Shown here piece by piece: positions 60,199 to 64,000 of a stretch of 64,000 nucleotides of DNA. Under the pieces are notes generated by a model, which did not search any database, was not told the DNA's origin, and saw only the letters and a list, made by a program, of their open reading frames with translations. Position numbers and translations under genes: made by a program. Every line of letters starts with the position of its first letter. Within the stretch, counting starts at the first letter, position 1. This stretch comes from Petrosia ficiformis (Eukaryota > Porifera > Demospongiae > Haplosclerida > Petrosiidae), in the NCBI GenBank assembly GCA_947044365.1, contig OX345640.1, positions 5,444,001 to 5,508,000 of the forward strand, given 5' to 3'.

Positions 60199-60431
60199 TA
60201 AATTATATAATAGTTTCAGCTGATAGAAGCATCTTCCCCATCCATCAACATGTCCACCTACTACAATCAACTGGTCATCAGAGAGAACTGCAGTCTGCAG
60301 GCAGACAATGACAGCTACCAATAGTCATGTGACTAACAATGTCCCAGGAATTACGTACTAAATTATACTTGCGAATAGGTGTCATTTTACCATAGTCGAA
60401 ATCCACATCCCGATAGTCAGTATGTTTATAA
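60199..60431 (-). pseudogene. Kelch pseudogene (3' remnant)
   Basis: Corresponds to the last part of the intact kelch gene (61632-61850). NSWDIVSHMTIG is preserved word for word, then the frame shifts so that the tail is lost. The coding sequence upstream is deleted: from about 60440 the sequence matches the 5' flank of the intact gene (62600 on). Confidence 0.9.
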
Positions 60432-60965
60432 GATAAGGCCCTTTTTATTTCAGTTACTAGCTTCCCAGTTGTATGGCATATATATATTATAATAATATAT
60501 AAATAGTTCTCTGGCAGTGGCCATTTCATTAGCTGATTTAAGAAAATGATATAACATGTTACACTTGAATGACATTATCTGATGTTTATTGATCTCATTT
60601 CCCGTGTAGCTATATATAATTTATAGCAGAAAACATTTCCTGCTATAGCAGGATATTAAAAATTATGCTTGTATTCATATAACAATAATAATAATAATAA
60701 TATCATATGACGACATGTCAACCGACATTAGATGCCTTATTTTTTGATGCAAATATCACTTAATACTAACATAAAATGACGATAAATCAACACCTTGATG
60801 CTCAAATTCTTCTGTTATTAAAGAAGAAGGGTGAAACATTCATTATTAGTAAAATAAGAAGGATGCTACTAACATATAGAACTTCATATACTATAGAAAC
60901 CTAATGGGTTTCCTAGTACAGTCCACTGTACATCACATTACTCTGACATTACAGATCTTCAAATA

Positions 60966-61009
60966 CACCTGAGGCAACTCTCATTTTCCTTTTTCCATTG
61001 CCTCAGGTG

Positions 61010-61048
<39 letters not shown>

Positions 61049-61070
61049 ACATCTCCGATAACATCATGTA
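60966..61070 (+). mobile_element. SINE-like element inserted in duplication copy B
   Basis: CACCTGAGGCAACTCTCATT, CCATTGCCTCAGG, a (TTTC)n run and CTCCGATAACATCATG. Copy A has no such sequence at the matching place (about 58405-58420), so insertion followed duplication. Confidence 0.85.
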
Positions 61071-61295
61071 ATATATATATATATTACATGTATATATAGT
61101 CTCTGACCTTCAATTCTGCTTGAAGGAGACCTGTTTTCTTATTACATGTACATTAAAAAAAGTTATTGTTCTGTGTCTTAAGAGATCTTGCTAAAATATA
61201 TGCTCAACAAAAAACCTGTCACTTGAGGTTCAACATGCATATCTAGCTACATAGCTTAGCTAATGCTGTATTTTAGTTGAAAGCGCCATTTTAAT

Positions 61296-61400
61296 TATAA
61301 TAAACTGGTTTGTCGATATGTTATTTAATTGTAGTTCTTTCTCCCCAACATCCACAGTAATCTTAATCTCTCCAATAAACAGAGCACTTGGGATAATCAT
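61296..61400 (-). pseudogene. Decayed copy of DUF4139 exon 1
   Basis: Matches 59961-60060 of the intact exon; the minus strand still reads EIKITVDVGEKELQLNNIST against EIKVTLDVGEQEVQLKNIS. The start codon region and the VYPDRAEVTR part are deleted or scrambled. Confidence 0.85.
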
Positions 61401-61637
61401 AATTATTTTTAATAACGAGGTTTGATAGCGAGGGTGTTCGTCTATGCTCCTGCTATTACAATTCATGGGCAAGATTTAAGAATAATATAATTATAATCTT
61501 TGTTGCAATCATTTTAATTACTCATGGATAAGATTTATGAATTATGTTGCAAACATTTTAATTATTGCAATTACATATGACTATGAATAACAGTAAAATG
61601 AATATAGTGTACATTTAATTAAAATACACTATAAGTT

Positions 61638-62579
61638 TCAGCTGATAGAAGCAATTTCCACTTCATCAGTGTTATGACCTTGTCCGTCAATCAATCCTCC
61701 TACTACAATCAACTGGTTATCAGAGAGAGCTGCAGCCAGACAATTGCAGCGACCAATAGTCATGTGACTAACAATGTCCCAGGAATTACATACTGAATTA
61801 TACATGCGAACAGGTGTAGTTTCCTCGAATTTGAAATCCACACCTCCAATAGCAAGTAACTTTCCCTTGACAGAGGCGGACCAAATTGAATCCACGGGCA
61901 GTGGTTTAGTTTTCTGCCACACTGTAGTGGATGATTCTTGTGGATTCGAATGAAGAAGTGCTTCAAGAGAACAAAATGATACTACCTTTGGACCAGAGGA
62001 AAAAGTTGTGTAACCACCCATGATATACAGATAATCTCCACAAATAGTTGCTGACCCACCAGTAATACCATATGGAAGTGGTGTGGCAGTGAACCATCTT
62101 TTGGTTTTGATATCCATTATTTCCACATTTTCTAGCCTTTTGTCTGGTGTTCCATCCCTTTTTTGATTCTCCTCGTAACCTCCTATCACCACCAATACAT
62201 TATCATTAGAAACAACAACAGCATTACTTCGCTTAGTGGGCATGGAAGGAAATTTTCGAACCCATTTTTTGTCCTTGTAACTCAATAGCACATTTGTTCT
62301 AAACCACCTAAGGCTCATATCATCCCCACCCACGGCTGTAAGGAGACCATCAACAACAGCGAGAGAGAAGTCAGAGACAGGACAATCTGGTAGCGTCGAC
62401 CACTCACCAGTGTCTGCATCAAACTCATACACTGCACTGCTACCCCATCGTGAGAAGTAGGCCTTCCTCCCATGAGCTGTACAAGTCCCATTGAACGTTT
62501 TAGATGGAGCATTTGGACCTTTTCTCCAAGTAAATGTAAGCTTGTCTTGCTGACTCTCTAGCCCTTCAATTGCTGCCAT
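61638..62579 (-). CDS. Kelch-repeat protein, single coding exon
   Basis: An uninterrupted 313-codon frame from ATG 62579 to stop 61638. Five or six kelch blades are recognisable by GG doublets followed by aromatic/W positions: LTAVGGDD, VVIGGYEEN, YIMGGYTTF, LAIGGVDF, VVGGLIDG, each preceded by a hydrophobic strand and followed by WVRKFPSMP, RWFTATPLP or NSWDIV. The protein is nearly all beta-propeller, without BTB, F-box or signal peptide. An acceptor-like GACAG just before the ATG could mark a 5' UTR or upstream coding intron. Kelch propellers are protein-interaction platforms; the partner is unknown. The absence of introns contrasts with all neighbours and suggests retroposition or lineage-specific expansion. 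Confidence 0.92.
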   Translation of the reverse strand: MAAIEGLESQQDKLTFTWRKGPNAPSKTFNGTCTAHGRKAYFSRWGSSAVYEFDADTGEWSTLPDCPVSDFSLAVVDGLLTAVGGDDMSLRWFRTNVLLSYKDKKWVRKFPSMPTKRSNAVVVSNDNVLVVIGGYEENQKRDGTPDKRLENVEIMDIKTKRWFTATPLPYGITGGSATICGDYLYIMGGYTTFSSGPKVVSFCSLEALLHSNPQESSTTVWQKTKPLPVDSIWSASVKGKLLAIGGVDFKFEETTPVRMYNSVCNSWDIVSHMTIGRCNCLAAALSDNQLIVVGGLIDGQGHNTDEVEIASIS

Positions 62580-63760
62580 TCTGTCTATTGGATCTCAAAT
62601 AAAAAGACTGTTTATAAGGATCTTTTTGTATATTAGTTGCCAGCTTCCTCGTTGTACAGCCTATATAATTATGGCCAGGAAGTGATGTAACATGTTACAT
62701 TTATGACCTCATTTCCAGAGCAATAAATTTCCTGCAATAGCAGGATGTTATAATAAAATTATGGTTACAACAATAATAATAATAATAGTATCATGGTGTT
62801 AATTAGACACAGCTCTGATACAAACATCAATTATCAATCAACACCTTGATGCCAAAAATGTATTAAGTTTATTATCATTATTTGTTGAGTAGAATATGAG
62901 AGGCTGGGATTTAATTAAAAGGTATGATACTAATAATTGATTGATTATCCTAAGCAAGCAATCTTCAATTTCTGTACATGTGTGTGCTGATAAACATTTT
63001 TTAATAGAAATCATGAACATACACTTCTCAGCCCCATGATCAATAAATATTGGGAAAACTTGAACTTTTATTATCATTATATCTGCTAAAAATTAAACAC
63101 TTTCAAATCTATGTTGTAAAAAATCATCAATTAAATGGCTGAGAAGCGAAGTTGCACCAAACAGTAATACATACAGGTTAACATGAAATGTGTTTCAAAG
63201 CAGATTTGGTAGTGGAGGTTTGCCCAAAACTGCATATTGCTCATCACAAACTTAATGATTATTTTCCAGAAAATACATTTCTATATTTATGGAGTAATCA
63301 AAGTAGTCTTAGCACAAATACAAATTTTAATTTCAAAGGAATAATTGCCATACTGCTTGACCTTGACTTTGACAACATCCTTGTATGGCAGGAAATGTCA
63401 ACAATGACATAAGCTGTTTGCAGGAAAGGAGGTTAGGAAAGGTCAGTTAACACATCAAAAGTAATTGTTTTTTTATTGTTCTCTAGTTGTACATCTACCT
63501 ATACATTACGCATACATATAAGGTGCAAATACATAGTGATACACACATGTAATATATGTGCATACACACATACCTGTATAGAGTCCAATAGTATGTGCAT
63601 ATGTATGTGTATATTCCAGACCCATTGAGAATCTATTGGGAGGGGTGGGGTGGGTTGGGGTTGGGGTGGGGGTTGGGGGATCCTGGGACAAATTATCCCC
63701 TATTATAGCATTGTACATGTACGTGTAGGTGAAAATTTAGATTTCTAACATGTATTGATT
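62580..63760. other. Kelch 5' flank and unassigned sequence
   Basis: Up to about 62846 this is the end of duplication copy B. Beyond that are AT-rich sequence, an unsupported plus-strand open frame at 63188-63412, and a G-rich tract at 63640-63690. No gene is supported. Confidence 0.6.
63640..63690 (+). repeat. G-rich tract with quadruplex pattern
   Basis: Runs of three to five G separated by single T or TT/TGT loops on the plus strand (GGGAGGGGTGGGGTGGGTTG and onward). It fits the G-quadruplex pattern many times over. Confidence 0.85.
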
Positions 63761-63895
63761 CAAAGTTGCATGTACTTGTGATATCACGGACATGACTTCT
63801 CTTTCTTTGTCTTCATCATCTTGATTCCTTTTTGTTTTATTATCTATAGTTAGTTATACATGTAGCTTCATCTAGTAATTTAGCTATCATTTTTG

Positions 63896-63973
63896 TCAAA
63901 CTCTTGCATCTTCTGCAGTATCTCTTCCATTATTATTAACTAGTCCATGCAAGCGAAGGTCATGTGATGACAT
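63896..63973 (-). pseudogene. Possible first-exon remnant at the right edge
   Basis: From ATG 63973 the minus strand reads MSSHDLRLHGLVNNNGRDTA, then EDARV and a stop. One base out of frame, the sequence continues open as LTKMIAKLLDEAT. This looks like a helical coding stretch with a single-base frameshift: a pseudogene, a sequencing error, or chance. A further charged open stretch (DNKTKRNQDDEDKEREVMSV) lies at about 63770-63835. The family is not recognised. Confidence 0.3.
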
Positions 63974-64000
63974 CTTTATTTATAACTCAACTTGTTGTAT

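Larger units (their letters stand above)
58258..60800. repeat. Tandem duplication, copy A
   Basis: Starts GCTCAAATTCTTCTGTTA and ends at AACACCTTGATGCTCAAATTC, where copy B starts with the same motif. It carries exons 1 and 2 of the DUF4139 gene intact and only the decayed 3' third of a kelch gene (60199-60431). Copy A also has about 0.7 kb of intron (roughly 58530-59180) that copy B lacks. Confidence 0.85.
60801..62846. repeat. Tandem duplication, copy B
   Basis: Aligns with copy A from the shared GCTCAAATTCTTCTGTTA start through GGATGCTA..., the TCTCTGACCTTCAA end of DUF4139 exon 2, exon 1, the kelch gene and its 5' flank (CAATAGCAGGAT, (AAT)n, CAACACCTTGATGC). It contains the intact kelch gene, lacks most of DUF4139 exon 2 and carries a SINE-like insertion at 60966-61070 missing from copy A. 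Confidence 0.85.

Overview
The window is animal nuclear DNA. Every convincing gene is intron-rich with GT-AG splice sites, mostly short introns and AT-rich spacers, and the space between exons is packed with small transposon fossils and microsatellites. The families present (CARD-type death folds combined with ZU5, PPT2, a DUF4140/DUF4139 protein, TTC31-like TPR, an intronless kelch protein) fit a metazoan. The CARD/ZU5 architectures and general gene style suggest a demosponge; that placement is inference, not proof.

All five clear protein-coding genes, plus one gene cut by the left edge, lie on the minus strand. From left to right: (1) 52-6812, the 5' part of a CARD / unknown-domain / coiled-coil gene that runs off the left edge; (2) 7281-13487, its longer tandem paralogue, CARD / X / CARD / X / coiled coil / ZU5 / CARD; (3) 16198-36315, a 20-exon gene for a ~770-residue protein joining a J-like domain without HPD, TTC31-like TPRs, an RRM and a CCCH zinc finger; (4) 36538-42988, a complete PPT2-type lysosomal thioesterase with its catalytic triad; (5) 43310-60121, a 12-exon DUF4140/DUF4139 protein; (6) 61638-62579, a single-exon kelch-repeat protein. 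I assembled the exons by hand; in each assembled gene the reading phase carries through every junction listed. A broken piggyBac transposase lies on the plus strand at 15.1-15.9 kb.

The most interesting points are: a ~200-residue domain ('X') that I cannot name, present three times in the two CARD genes; a direct tandem duplication at 58.26-62.85 kb whose two copies have decayed reciprocally, one keeping the DUF4139 first exon and the other the kelch gene; a tRNA-headed SINE-like family with an internal hairpin; several TIR/MITE families, one forming the immediate upstream region of the left-edge CARD gene; a nearly perfect 130-bp-arm foldback; and a 198-bp higher-order satellite inside the TPR gene.

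Functionally, genes 1 and 2 look like cytosolic death-fold scaffold proteins, PPT2 is a secreted/lysosomal hydrolase, and the TPR/RRM/CCCH protein combines chaperone-like and RNA-binding modules. Nothing indicates that the six genes act in one pathway; co-orientation is their only shared property.
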